Numbered from the stretch's first letter, positions 52,397-61,112 are shown. The stretch is 64,000 nucleotides of DNA from Pseudomonas batumici (GCF_000820515.1 NZ_JXDG01000010.1:26771-90770), one strand, 5' to 3'. Notes: generated by a model not told the origin, from the sequence alone. Program-made: numbers and translations.

Positions 52397-53353
52397 TTAG
52401 TTGGCGATACGCACGCTTTTCAATTCATACGCCGCCAACTCGGCCTGATGCGCCGCAAGAATTTCCGGCAAGGTACCGCGCAGGTACTCGACCCAGGTCT
52501 TGATCTTCGCATCCAGGTACTGGCGCGACGGGTAGATCGCGTACACGTTCAGCTCCTGCGAACGGTAGCTGGGCATCATTCGCACCAGGCTGCCGTTGCG
52601 CAGGCCCTCGATGGCCGCATACACCGGCAACACCCCGACCCCCATGCCGCTGATGATCGCCGCCTTCATCGCATCGGCGGAATTGACCAGGAATGGCGAG
52701 GTGGCGATGTTCACCACTTCCTGCCCGTCCGGGCCGTCGAAGGCCCAGCGGTCCAGCGCGATCACCGGGCTCACCAGGCGCAGGCAGGCATGGTTGAGCA
52801 GGTCGCTGGGCCGCTGCGCAGTGCCGTTGGCTTTGACGTAGGCCGGCGAGGCACAGACGATGCTGTAGGTGATCCCCAGGCGCTGCGAGACAAAGCCCGA
52901 GTCCGGCAACTCGCTGGCGAGCACGATGGACACGTCGTAACCCTCGTCGAGCAGGTCCGGCACCCGGTTGGCCAGGGTCAGGTCGAAGGTCACGTCGGGG
53001 TGGGTCTTGCGGTAGCGGGCGATGGCATCGATGACGAAATGCTGGCCGACCCCGGTCATGGAATGCACTTTCAACTGCCCGGCTGGGCGCGCATGGGCGT
53101 CGCTGGCCTCGGCTTCGGCTTCCTCGACATAGGCCAGGATCTGCTCGCAGCGCAGCAGGTAGCGCTTGCCGGCCTCGGTCAGGGCGATGCGCCGGGTGGT
53201 GCGGTTGAGCAGGCGGGTTTGCAGGTGGGCCTCAAGAGCCGAGACCGCGCGCGAGACGTTGGCCGTCGTGGTATCCAGTTGCACGGCGGCGGCGGTGAAG
53301 CTACCGGCTTCGGCCACGCAACTGAAGGCGCGCATGTTTTGCAAAGTGTCCAT
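52397..53353 (-). CDS. LysR family regulator (AaeR-like) of the adjacent efflux pump
   Basis: 318 residues from ATG 53353 (MDTLQNMRAFSCVAEAGSFTAAA); the longer frame lacks a ribosome site. N-terminal LysR helix-turn-helix, then a periplasmic-binding-like effector domain (LKVHSMTGVGQHFVIDAIARYRKTHPDV; DAMKAAIISGMGVGVLPVYAA). Divergent from the four-gene efflux operon, which it probably activates in response to an aromatic acid. No repressed-site sequence was assigned. Confidence 0.92.
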   Translation of the reverse strand: MDTLQNMRAFSCVAEAGSFTAAAVQLDTTTANVSRAVSALEAHLQTRLLNRTTRRIALTEAGKRYLLRCEQILAYVEEAEAEASDAHARPAGQLKVHSMTGVGQHFVIDAIARYRKTHPDVTFDLTLANRVPDLLDEGYDVSIVLASELPDSGFVSQRLGITYSIVCASPAYVKANGTAQRPSDLLNHACLRLVSPVIALDRWAFDGPDGQEVVNIATSPFLVNSADAMKAAIISGMGVGVLPVYAAIEGLRNGSLVRMMPSYRSQELNVYAIYPSRQYLDAKIKTWVEYLRGTLPEILAAHQAELAAYELKSVRIAN

Positions 53354-53532
53354 GGAAGGCTCTCTGGAGTGACGGCAAATTGTGACACGAAGTAACAGGG
53401 TGAGGGGCATTCGACCATGGGATTATCGCGTTAACGGTAACAAAGATTCACAGAAACGCCCTCTTATCGCCCTGCGGGCTGCCTCCTAGAATAGCCGCCA
53501 CCGGTTTCTCCCCACCTCAGGAATTCGCAGCA

Positions 53533-55044
53533 GTGCCGCGTCGCATCAGCAGAGAGCTGAAGACTCTCAGTGTTTGGGCTTTATCCTTGACCCTCAGCGG
53601 CTGCATCGGAACCGGAGGTATTGCCCCACAGGGCCAGACCCTCGCCGCCAACACCCTGCTCACCGACGAAGCGATCCGCAGCGCCGAGCGCGATGCGCAC
53701 TGGCCGGTCGCCCAGTGGTGGCAGGCCTATGGCGACCGCCAGCTCGACCAGTGGATCGACCGCGCCGTGCAGGGCAGCCCGAGCCTGGCCATGGCCGCCG
53801 CCCGCGTGCGTCAGGCCCGGGCCCTGGCGGGGCTGGCCGAGTCGGCCGAATCCGTGCAGATCAAGGGCGACGCTGCGCTCAAACGGCACAACTGGGGCAA
53901 GGACCAGTTCTACGGTCCCGGCGAGCTGGCCGGTACCACCACCTGGGACAACAACGCCGCGCTGGGCCTGAGCTATTCCCTCGACCTCTGGGGCCGCGAA
54001 AGCAATGCCAGCGAACGGGCCGTGGACCTCGCCCACATGAGCGTCGCCGAAGCGCGCCAGGCCCGGCTCGAATTGCAGAACAGCATCGTGCGCGCCTATA
54101 TCCAGCTGTCCTTGCACTACGCCCAGCGCGATATCGTCGAAGCCACCCTCAAGCAGCAGATGCAGATTCTCGACCTGGCGCAAAAACGCCTGAACGGTGG
54201 CCTCGGCACCCAGTTCGAAGTCAGCCAGGCCGAAACGCCGCTGCCGGAAACCCATCGCCAGATCGACACGTTGGACGAGGAGATCGCCCTGAGCCGCAAC
54301 CAGTTGGCGGCCCTGGCGGGCGTCGGGCCGGGGGAGGGCGCGCACCTGCAACGGCCGTCGCTGTCCCTGCACACGACCTTGAAACTGCCCTCGGCACTGC
54401 CCGCGCAACTGCTCGGCCAGCGTCCGGACGTGGTCGCCAGCCGCTGGCAAGTGGCGGCCCAGGCCCGCGGCATCGATGTCGCCCACGCCGGCTTCTATCC
54501 CAACGTCGACCTGGTCGGCAACCTCGGTTATATGGCCACCGGCGGCAGCCTGCTGGGGTTTCTCGCCGGCAAGAAATTCAACTACGGCGTCGGCCCGGCG
54601 GTTTCCCTGCCGATCTTCGACGGCGGTCGCCTGCGTGCCGAACTGGGCGAAGCGGCGGCGGGCTATGACATCGCCGTGGCGAAATACAACCAGACCCTGG
54701 TCAACGCCCTCAAGGGCATTTCCGACCAGTTGATCCGCCGCGAGTCCCTGGACAAACAGCAGGTGTTTGCCGCCGAGTCCGTGGCCTCGGCGCAGAAAAC
54801 CTACGATATCGCGATGATCGCCTACCAGCGCGGCCTGACCGACTACCTCAATGTGCTCAATGCCCAGACCCTGCTGTTCCACCAGCAGCAGGTCGAACAG
54901 CAGGTCCAGGCTGCGCGGCTGAGTGCCCATGCCGAACTGGTCACCGAACTGGGCGGCGGCCTGGGTGCGGGCAACGACGTGCCGGCCGAGAGCCGCACCG
55001 TCGCGAACAAACCTCCAGCCGTGCTGGCCGCCTTCGATCACTGA
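53533..55044 (+). CDS. Outer-membrane efflux factor (NodT family lipoprotein)
   Basis: 503 residues from GTG 53533, with AGGA upstream. A lipoprotein signal ends in LTLSGC. Two OEP repeats: AMAAARVRQARALAGLAESAES with LGLSYSLDLWGRESNASERA, and QLLGQRPDVVASRWQVAAQARGIDVAHAGFYPNVDLVG with GPAVSLPIFDGGRLRAELGEA. It forms the outer-membrane channel of the pump made with the three genes after it. The next ATG is 10 bp past its stop. Confidence 0.94.
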   Translation: MPRRISRELKTLSVWALSLTLSGCIGTGGIAPQGQTLAANTLLTDEAIRSAERDAHWPVAQWWQAYGDRQLDQWIDRAVQGSPSLAMAAARVRQARALAGLAESAESVQIKGDAALKRHNWGKDQFYGPGELAGTTTWDNNAALGLSYSLDLWGRESNASERAVDLAHMSVAEARQARLELQNSIVRAYIQLSLHYAQRDIVEATLKQQMQILDLAQKRLNGGLGTQFEVSQAETPLPETHRQIDTLDEEIALSRNQLAALAGVGPGEGAHLQRPSLSLHTTLKLPSALPAQLLGQRPDVVASRWQVAAQARGIDVAHAGFYPNVDLVGNLGYMATGGSLLGFLAGKKFNYGVGPAVSLPIFDGGRLRAELGEAAAGYDIAVAKYNQTLVNALKGISDQLIRRESLDKQQVFAAESVASAQKTYDIAMIAYQRGLTDYLNVLNAQTLLFHQQQVEQQVQAARLSAHAELVTELGGGLGAGNDVPAESRTVANKPPAVLAAFDH

Positions 55045-55054
55045 GAACCGCGTC

Positions 55055-57241
55055 ATGACTCCCTTGCCCGCCCCGGTGCGCTGGCTGTACTCCCTGGAAT
55101 GGCGTCGCGGCTTCTTCGACTGGGCCCGTAGCGACGGCGTGACCTGGATCTATATCTTCAAGGTTCTGGCCGCCGCCTTCCTCACCCTGTGGCTGGCCAT
55201 GCGCCTGGAGTTGCCGCAGCCGCGCACCGCGATGATCACCGTGTTCATCGTCATGCAGCCGCAGAGCGGCCATGTGTTCGCCAAGAGCTTCTACCGTTTC
55301 CTCGGCACCTTGGCCGGTTCTGCGGTGATGGTCGCGCTGATCGCCCTGTTCGCCCAGTACACCGAACTGTTCCTCGGTGCGCTGGCGATCTGGGTCGGCG
55401 TCTGCTCGGCCGGTGCGCAACGCAACCGCAACTTTCGCGCCTACGGTTTCGTGCTCGCCGGCTACACCGCCGCCATGGTCGGGCTGCCGGCCCTGGCGCA
55501 TCCGGAAGGCGCCTTCATGGCGGCGGTGTGGCGGGTGCTGGAAATCTCCCTGGGGATCGTCTGCTCGACCTTTGTCAGTGCCGCGATCCTCCCGCAGAGT
55601 TCCAGTGCGGCCATGCGCAACGCGCTCTACCAGCGCTTCGGGGTGTTTGCCGGCTTTGTCGGCAGCGGCTTGCGTGGCCCGCATGCCAGCGCGGCGTTCG
55701 AAACCGCCAACCTCGGTTTCATCGCCCAGGCGGTGGGCCTTGAAAGTTTGCGCAGCGTCACCGTGTTCGAAGACCCGCATATGCGTCGGCGCAATGGGCG
55801 TCTGAACCGGCTGAACAGCGAGTTCATGGCCCTGACCACCCGCTTCAACGCACTGCATCAACTGCTTGAACGCCTGCGCAGCCAGAGCCCTGTAGCTGAC
55901 CGAGTGGCGGTGATCACGGCCATCGAGCCGGGCATCCTGGTCGTGGCCGAACTGCTCGACGGTTTTGCCGGACGGGCGCTGACCGACGCCGATGCAGGGC
56001 GCCTGGCCGCCCAGTTGGCGGATTACAAGCAGCGTTTGCCCGAGCGGGTCCGCGACTTGCGCGCGCGCTTCCAGGAGAGCGATCCGGATGAGGCCGACCA
56101 GCTGGATTTTCATACCGCCTTCGAACTGCTCTACCGATTTGTCGAAGAACTGCACAGCTATGCCTTGACCCACGCATCCCTGGCCGATCACCGCCACGAG
56201 CGTGAACAGTGGGACGAGCCCTTCGTACCGAAAACCAACTGGCTCGCCGCCTCGGCGTCCGGTATCCGTGCCGCGTTCATCCTGATCGTGCTCGGCGGCT
56301 ACTGGGTGGCGACCGCCTGGCCGAGCGGGGTGACCATGACCCTGGTCTCCGCCGCCACCGTGGGCCTCGCCGCCGCCACGCCGAATCCCAAGCGCATGGC
56401 CTTCCAGATGGCCTGCGGCACCCTGCTCGGCGGCGTGATCGGCTTTGTCGAGATGTTCTTCGTGTTTCCCTGGATCGACGGTTTCCCGCTGCTGGCCCTG
56501 ATGCTCGCCCCGGTGATCGTGTTCGGCGCCTTTCTCGCCTCGCGTCCGCGTTATGTCGGGGTTGGCTTGGGTCTGCTGATCTTCTTCAGCATCGGTTCAG
56601 TGCCGGACAACCTGACGGTCTACAACCCCTACACCTTTATCAACGACTACATCGGCATGCTTATCGGCATGCTGGTGTGCGCGGCGGCGGGGGCGATCAT
56701 CCTGCCACCCAACAGCCGCTGGCTGTGGCGACGGCTGGAACAGGACTTGCGCGAGCAGGTGGTGTTCGCCATCAGCGGCAAGCTCAAGGGCCTGGGGTCG
56801 ACCTTCGAAAGCGGCACCCGCGACCTGTTGCACCAGGCCTATGGCCTGGCCGCCGGGCAGCCGAAAGTGCAGAGCCAACTGCTGCGCTGGATGTTCGTGG
56901 TGCTGGAAGTCGGCCACGCCATCATCGAGCTGCGCAAGGAACAGGCGATTTTGCCGGTGCACCCGGCCTATGCCGAGTCGCAGCCGTGGCGCCAGTCGAT
57001 CCGGGTCATGGGCCGGGCGCTGGTACGCCTGTTCATCCAGCCCAATGCGAGCAACCTGGAGCGCGCACTGGTGGCGGTGGACCAGGCCATCAGCCGGGTC
57101 CAGGCCACCGACGAACCCTTTGCCCGGCACTTCGACACCTCGGCCCTGCGCCGGGTGCAGAGCTACCTGCACTTTATCCGCACCTCGTTGCTGGACCCGC
57201 AATCCCCGCTGGCCGACCTGAGACTCTCCCATGCCCCGTGA
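55055..57241 (+). CDS. FUSC family inner-membrane exporter (AaeB-like)
   Basis: 728 residues from ATG 55055. Two sets of membrane helices: one near the N-terminus (KVLAAAFLTLWLAMRLELPQPRTAMITVFIVMQPQSGHV) and one after residue ~390 (GIRAAFILIVLGGYWVATAWPSGVTMTLVSAATVGLAAATPNP), each followed by a long cytoplasmic helical part. Members export aromatic acids such as hydroxybenzoate in Escherichia coli (AaeB). It overlaps the DUF1656 gene by 11 bp. Confidence 0.92.
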   Translation: MTPLPAPVRWLYSLEWRRGFFDWARSDGVTWIYIFKVLAAAFLTLWLAMRLELPQPRTAMITVFIVMQPQSGHVFAKSFYRFLGTLAGSAVMVALIALFAQYTELFLGALAIWVGVCSAGAQRNRNFRAYGFVLAGYTAAMVGLPALAHPEGAFMAAVWRVLEISLGIVCSTFVSAAILPQSSSAAMRNALYQRFGVFAGFVGSGLRGPHASAAFETANLGFIAQAVGLESLRSVTVFEDPHMRRRNGRLNRLNSEFMALTTRFNALHQLLERLRSQSPVADRVAVITAIEPGILVVAELLDGFAGRALTDADAGRLAAQLADYKQRLPERVRDLRARFQESDPDEADQLDFHTAFELLYRFVEELHSYALTHASLADHRHEREQWDEPFVPKTNWLAASASGIRAAFILIVLGGYWVATAWPSGVTMTLVSAATVGLAAATPNPKRMAFQMACGTLLGGVIGFVEMFFVFPWIDGFPLLALMLAPVIVFGAFLASRPRYVGVGLGLLIFFSIGSVPDNLTVYNPYTFINDYIGMLIGMLVCAAAGAIILPPNSRWLWRRLEQDLREQVVFAISGKLKGLGSTFESGTRDLLHQAYGLAAGQPKVQSQLLRWMFVVLEVGHAIIELRKEQAILPVHPAYAESQPWRQSIRVMGRALVRLFIQPNASNLERALVAVDQAISRVQATDEPFARHFDTSALRRVQSYLHFIRTSLLDPQSPLADLRLSHAP

Positions 57242-57431
57242 AATCGCTTTCCACGGCGTCTATATGCCGACCATGACCCTGATGTTCCTGATCGCGGCGG
57301 GGCTGGGCTGGGCGCTGGACCGCTTTATCGCCAGCCATGACCTGTACCGCTTCTTCTGGCACCCGGCGCTGCTGCGCCTGAGCCTGTTCTGCTGCTTGTT
57401 CGGCGCCTTGGCGCTCACTGTCTACCGTTGA
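57231..57431 (+). CDS. DUF1656 small membrane protein (AaeX-like)
   Basis: 66 residues with two membrane helices (GVYMPTMTLMFLIAAGLGWALD and LLRLSLFCCLFGALALTVYR). Matches the short AaeX/DUF1656 partner that always lies between the FUSC and HlyD genes in this pump type. It overlaps the FUSC gene and is 10 bp from the adaptor gene. Confidence 0.9.
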   Translation: MPREIAFHGVYMPTMTLMFLIAAGLGWALDRFIASHDLYRFFWHPALLRLSLFCCLFGALALTVYR

Positions 57432-57441
57432 GAACGACCTG

Positions 57442-58302
57442 ATGAAAAAGCTTTTCAGCCTGATCGCCACCTTGCTGGTCCTGGCCCTGGCGATCTGGAT
57501 CGGCCGGGTGTTGTGGGTCCAGTACATGGAAACCCCCTGGACCCGCGACGGCCGGGTACGCGCCGATATCATCAACGTCGCGGCGGACGTCACCGGTGAA
57601 GTGGTGGACGTGCCGGTGCGCGACAACCAGGTGGTGAAGAAGGGCGACCTGCTGATGCAGATCGACCCGGAGCACTACCGCATCGCGGTCAAGCAGGCGC
57701 AGTCGCTGGTGGACTCGCGCAAGGCCACTTGGGAAATGCGCAAGCTCAATGCCCATCGCCGCGCCGACCTGGACAGTATGGTGATCTCCAAGGAAAGCCG
57801 CGACGACGCCAGCAACACTGCCGACGCGGCCCTGGCCGACTACCAGCAGGCCCAGGCGCAACTGGAGGCGGCGCAACTGAACCTGGCGCGGACCCAGGTG
57901 CGGGCGGCGGTGGACGGGTACGTCACCAACCTCAATGTGCATCGCGGTGACTATGCGCGGATCGGCGAGGCGAAGATGGCGGTGGTGGATATGAACTCGT
58001 TCTGGGTGTATGGCTTTTTCGAAGAGACCAAGCTGCCGCATTTGAAGGTGGGTGACCCGGCGGAGATGCAACTGATGAGCGGCCAGGTGCTCAAGGGGCA
58101 TGTGGAGAGTATCTCGCGGGGTATCTATGACCGTGACAACCCGGAGAGCCGTGAGCTGATTGCCGATGTGAACCCGACCTTCAACTGGGTGCGCCTGGCC
58201 CAGCGGGTGCCGGTGCGGGTTCATATCGATGAGGTGCCGGACGGGGTGCTGTTGGCGGCGGGGATTACCTGTACGGTGATCGTCAAACCGGCGGGAGCTT
58301 GA
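57442..58302 (+). CDS. HlyD-type membrane fusion protein (AaeA-like)
   Basis: 286 residues. One N-terminal membrane anchor (SLIATLLVLALAIWIGRVLW), biotinyl-lipoyl-like halves (VRADIINVAADVTGEVVDVPVRDNQVVKKGDLLMQIDPEHY and NLARTQVRAAVDGYVTNLNVHRGDYARIGEAKMAVVD) around a short coiled coil, then a beta-barrel domain. It bridges the FUSC exporter and the outer-membrane factor. Last gene of the pump operon; a hairpin follows. Confidence 0.94.
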   Translation: MKKLFSLIATLLVLALAIWIGRVLWVQYMETPWTRDGRVRADIINVAADVTGEVVDVPVRDNQVVKKGDLLMQIDPEHYRIAVKQAQSLVDSRKATWEMRKLNAHRRADLDSMVISKESRDDASNTADAALADYQQAQAQLEAAQLNLARTQVRAAVDGYVTNLNVHRGDYARIGEAKMAVVDMNSFWVYGFFEETKLPHLKVGDPAEMQLMSGQVLKGHVESISRGIYDRDNPESRELIADVNPTFNWVRLAQRVPVRVHIDEVPDGVLLAAGITCTVIVKPAGA

Positions 58303-58315
58303 CGATAGCCAAAAG

Positions 58316-58336
58316 CTTCGCGGCACCGCCGCGAAG
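58316..58336. terminator. Hairpin after the efflux operon
   Basis: CTTCGCGGC-ACC-GCCGCGAAG is a perfect 9 bp stem 14 bp after the adaptor gene stop. The T-run is on the reverse-strand side (AAAAG precedes it), so it is a better terminator for reverse-strand transcripts. Confidence 0.55.
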
Positions 58337-58453
58337 GGGCCTCAAGAGCGCTAGATGCTTCGAGGCAAGACAACTCGCTTTCCCTTGAGTGAAACTTCCT
58401 AAAAAAATCCCGGGCGCTTGTTTGTGCCTGATTGCGCGACTAGGCTGCATTCC

Positions 58454-58473
58454 GTCACTGCCAATTCAGTGAC
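58454..58473. promoter_or_regulatory. Inverted repeat in the leader of the DUF6124-like gene
   Basis: GTCACTG-N6-CAGTGAC is exact. ACTAGGCT occurs on both sides (58439-58446 and 58497-58504), so the leader also carries a direct repeat. It lies ~60 bp before the small protein gene; role unknown. Confidence 0.4.
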
Positions 58474-58534
58474 CGGGTTTAGCAGCTCGTCGTGTAACTA
58501 GGCTCTCAGACATGCACTTGGAGCTTTCTCTACT

Positions 58535-58870
58535 ATGTTCAAGATCACTCCTGATCCATCCGCAACATCCAGCGCCGAAACCATCGATCCCCAAGCCGCC
58601 GACCGTGCGTTCGCGCACTACGATCTGGGGCCGCATCACCGCCCGAAATCGCCCCGCGCTTACCCGATGCCTCCTTCCAAAAGCCGCGAAGAGGCCCTCG
58701 TCAACGCCTACTCCGTCCTGCAATCGGCAGCGGCCACGGCCTATGAGCACGCCGACAACCAGACCGGTTCCAGCCGTCAGGTCGCCATGGGGATTGTGCA
58801 TTTGATCGAACTGGCCCGGCGCTGGGTGGATTCGGTGCTGGATGAACAGCCTGACGCCGTCACGAACTGA
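58535..58870 (+). CDS. DUF6124-like small Pseudomonas protein
   Basis: 111 residues; GGAG lies somewhat far (13 bp) from ATG 58535. N-terminal disordered part (MFKITPDPSATSSAETIDPQAADRAFAHY) and a helical C-terminus (REEALVNAYSVLQSAAATAYEHADN, QVAMGIVHLIELARRWVDSVLDE). The beginning MFKITPDP and the two helices fit the DUF6124 (or DUF3077) family of Pseudomonas, of unknown function. No signal peptide. Confidence 0.65.
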   Translation: MFKITPDPSATSSAETIDPQAADRAFAHYDLGPHHRPKSPRAYPMPPSKSREEALVNAYSVLQSAAATAYEHADNQTGSSRQVAMGIVHLIELARRWVDSVLDEQPDAVTN

Positions 58871-58900
58871 CAACCGATTCCCAACGTTGAAATACAAACC

Positions 58901-58986
58901 TTGTAGGAGCCAGCTTGCTGGCGATGAGGTCCGTGAGACTTGCATCGCTTGATCGGCCGTCATCGCCAGCAAGCTGGCTCCTACAG
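58901..58986. repeat. REP-type palindrome
   Basis: TTGTAGGAGCCAGCTTGCTGGCGATGA pairs with TCATCGCCAGCAAGCTGGCTCCTACAG almost perfectly. First of a close pair (44 bp from the next), lying between the DUF6124-like gene and the RES toxin gene. Confidence 0.88.
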
Positions 58987-59030
58987 GATTTTGGGCATGG
59001 CGATATTTTGCGGTGCGACACCCATCTAAT

Positions 59031-59129
59031 GTGGGAGCTGGCTTGCCGGCGATGGCGTCCGCAAGATCGATGCAAGTCTCACGGGCCTCATCGCTGCGAT
59101 GCGGCGTCCCGACAAGCCAGCTCCTACAG
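59031..59129. repeat. REP-type palindrome with the GCTGCGATGCGGCGTCCCGACAAGCC-type right arm
   Basis: Left end GTGGGAGCTGGCTTGCCGGCGATGG, right end CGGCGTCCCGACAAGCCAGCTCCTACAG. The right arm contains the same GCGGCGTCCCGAC insertion as the 9119 element, showing two recurrent arm types in the genome. It ends only 26 bp before the RES toxin stop. Confidence 0.85.
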
Positions 59130-59155
59130 GTTTTGCGGCGTTGCTGGCTGAAGGT

Positions 59156-59848
59156 TCAGGCGCCGGTGATTTGGTTGACGCTGGTAATTGTGCCGTTCCA
59201 GATCATTTCGTAATGAGCGGTTTGAATGATCGATGAGACCGGACGTGGGGTCATCAGCGCCCAGCAGTGATTGCCGGGATGGCGTACGGAGCCGTAGCGT
59301 AGCCCGGGGCACTTTTCCCCTTTGATCGCCCTGCCCAACGCGTGAGAGTGGGTGTAGTCATCCGGATCGTAAATGGGGTCTGCCAGGGGGATGAGCGTGG
59401 CATCTTTCATCGTCGCATCAATGAAGTGGCAGGAAAGACCCCGGAAAACAAAGCGCTCGTAATTGAGACCCCGCACATTCGACCAGTAGCTGTTCTGGTG
59501 ATGCCGCACCTCGGCCAGCGCCGTTTCCAGCGTCTCGGCCAGGTACAACACGCCAAAGCTGCCATCGCTGAACCGCGACCCCGCCGGATTGACGTGGGTG
59601 AAGGGGGCCGTCGCGTAGGCGCATCCGGGAATACCGAAGGGGATCTCGTCACGCGGGATCAGTTCCAGTCGCCCCAGCTCGTTCTGCAGCCGCGGATTGG
59701 TGAGGGCCTGAATCTGGTAAAGCACCTCGAATTCGTCAGCGTCCGCCACGTCATCGAACAACGCAATCGGCGGGAACTTGGAGTTGACCAATCGATAGGC
59801 CTGCAAGCGCTCACCGGACAACACGGGCAAATTGCGCGTTGTCACCAT
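59156..59848 (-). CDS. RES domain toxin (NAD+ phosphorylase type)
   Basis: 230 residues. RES family signs: the conserved Arg in LQAYRLVNSKFPP, the Glu in YLAETLETALAEVRHH and the Ser in LRYGSVRHPGNHCWAL. RES toxins break down NAD+ by phosphorolysis and stop growth. The start ATG overlaps the antitoxin stop by 7 bp (ATGGTGA), so it is translated after the Xre protein. Full length. Confidence 0.92.
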   Translation of the reverse strand: MVTTRNLPVLSGERLQAYRLVNSKFPPIALFDDVADADEFEVLYQIQALTNPRLQNELGRLELIPRDEIPFGIPGCAYATAPFTHVNPAGSRFSDGSFGVLYLAETLETALAEVRHHQNSYWSNVRGLNYERFVFRGLSCHFIDATMKDATLIPLADPIYDPDDYTHSHALGRAIKGEKCPGLRYGSVRHPGNHCWALMTPRPVSSIIQTAHYEMIWNGTITSVNQITGA

Positions 59849-60246
59849 TGAGCACCCCGCAGCGCGTCAATCCGCCGAAACGTCTCGTACAGCGAGATCA
59901 TGTCGCCCTGGGCCATGACTTCCAGCGGGGCACGCCCGTTGAAAAACTCGTTATCGTTGACCATCGCCGGGAAACCATACACGTTCTCGGGATTATCGAA
60001 GACAGTGCGCAAGGCCGCGTGGATGTTCAGAACGAAGCTGATCCGTTGTATCTGGTCGGCATCCAGGCCAACGGACCAATCGGGATCACGCTGTTTGGCA
60101 CGGGTGTAGGTGCTGCGGGAAATACGCAAGATACGACAGGCCTGATCACTCGAGGCCTGCCATTTTTCGAGTATCCCAACGGCCGCCCTCAGACCCGTCA
60201 CGCCATGCGCTTTGGTCAGTCCTTGGGCGGGTGAGGTGACGGTCAT
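59842..60246 (-). CDS. Xre/ParS/MbcA-type antitoxin of the RES toxin
   Basis: 134 residues from ATG 60246 (GGATAGGG upstream). N-terminal Xre-like helix-turn-helix (AAVGILEKWQASSDQACRILRISRSTYTRAKQ) and C-terminal toxin-binding domain (NVYGFPAMVNDNEFFNGRAPLEVMAQGDMISLYETFRRIDALRG). It blocks the RES active site and should repress its own promoter, which overlaps a palindrome. Confidence 0.92.
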   Translation of the reverse strand: MTVTSPAQGLTKAHGVTGLRAAVGILEKWQASSDQACRILRISRSTYTRAKQRDPDWSVGLDADQIQRISFVLNIHAALRTVFDNPENVYGFPAMVNDNEFFNGRAPLEVMAQGDMISLYETFRRIDALRGAQW

Positions 60247-60279
60247 GACCCTATCCTTGAAAATTGATCTGCAGATTCA

Positions 60280-60308
60280 AAAATATCAATATTGAGTCTG
60301 TGGGTCAA
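60280..60308 (-). promoter_or_regulatory. Promoter and operator of the Xre-RES operon
   Basis: On the reverse strand TTGACC (60308-60303) and TATTTT (60285-60280) are separated by exactly 17 bp. The 10 bp palindrome TCAATATTGA (60286-60295) fills the spacer beside the -10, which is the expected place for an autorepressor. Confidence 0.75.
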
Positions 60309-60514
60309 ACTCGTGCGTTTCCGAGATTTGCAGTGCCACAGGCGGTCCTGTGATCTATCGCAACTGTTCTTCATTGACGGCTGCGGCACGCTCAAATATG
60401 ATCAACCCGTCGAAGCGACTGACCGGATGAGATTGAGCGCTTCCCAGCGGCGAAAGCCGTAACCGCGCAAGGCGGTTCGCAAGTGGTGTCCGGATCTGCT
60501 TTACCGAATCGAAG

Positions 60515-60537
60515 AAGGCGCCTATGGCGCCTTTTTT
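60515..60537 (+). terminator. Strong intrinsic terminator without an obvious upstream gene
   Basis: AAGGCGCC-TAT-GGCGCCTT, then a six-T run ending at 60537. On the plus strand it is a textbook terminator. On the other strand it lies 12 bp past the end of the gene at 60549-61112, where it would be followed by CTTCTTCG, a weak end. Confidence 0.8.
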
Positions 60538-60548
60538 CGTATCTGTTC

Positions 60549-61112
60549 CTAGCGTTTGGTCGCGGTTGGCTGCCGCATGTAGATCTTGCCGCACAGTAAC
60601 GCAAAGGCCATCGCCCCTTTGAGGCTTGGCCCTCCACCGTCTGCCTCGTGATAGGCACTCTCCACCACCAGGTTCAACTCTTGCCACTGGCGCCTGTCCT
60701 GGCCTGCTCGGCGTAACTCAAAGAACACATGGTAAGGCCCGCTCGGGTCATCAATGGTCATGGAAAAACACCAGTTACGCTCGGCCGAGGTTTCCCAGAC
60801 CTTGGCCTTGGGGTGGCTCAGTCCGAGGAATATCGCCGGCAGCTTTTTCGACAGCCGATAACGGATCGGGCAGAACGTGCGGTGTCGGCGGGCACCGTCA
60901 AGAATGATCGGCTCTGCGGCCGGGTGCGTTGCCGCATCATAGCTCCGGGTAAAACAGTGATTGGAGAAGGTGACATGTACACGCAAATCACGCTTGGCCA
61001 ACTGGCTTGAAATCGTGAAGGTGAAGGGCTCAAGGTGAGCAAAATCGTAAGTCTGACCGCCAATGGCCAGCGCTTGAAAATAGGCGGCCACTTCGGTCTC
61101 CGTCCCGGTCAA
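60549..61112 (-). CDS. Hypothetical protein, unrecognised
   Basis: Up to 187 residues. The longest frame starts at TTG 61112, but GTG 61091 has GGAG six bases upstream and is a good alternative. No signal peptide or membrane segment. Notable stretches: QTYDFAHLEPFTFTISSQLAKRDLRVHVTFSNHCFTRSYDA and DPSGPYHVFFELRRAGQDRRQWQELNLVVESAYHE, the latter with strong beta/alpha character and several Trp and Tyr. I do not recognise the family. It sits alone beside the toxin-antitoxin pair in an accessory stretch. Confidence 0.7.
   Translation of the reverse strand: MTGTETEVAAYFQALAIGGQTYDFAHLEPFTFTISSQLAKRDLRVHVTFSNHCFTRSYDAATHPAAEPIILDGARRHRTFCPIRYRLSKKLPAIFLGLSHPKAKVWETSAERNWCFSMTIDDPSGPYHVFFELRRAGQDRRQWQELNLVVESAYHEADGGGPSLKGAMAFALLCGKIYMRQPTATKR

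Larger units (their letters stand above)
60247..60548. other. Intergenic region between the toxin-antitoxin pair and an unrecognised gene
   Basis: 302 bp. The left end holds the reverse-strand Xre promoter and operator. The middle (60320-60510) contains no supported gene; short frames give no recognisable protein. The right end has a strong plus-strand hairpin with six Ts although no plus-strand gene precedes it. Confidence 0.6.

Noticed and set aside
60310..60540. tRNA, 4.5S RNA or Rsm-type small RNA in the gap beside the toxin-antitoxin pair
   Set aside because: No cloverleaf or CCA end, no match to remembered 4.5S sequence, and only two scattered GGA motifs without the GacA upstream site; reported only as a possible unknown transcript.
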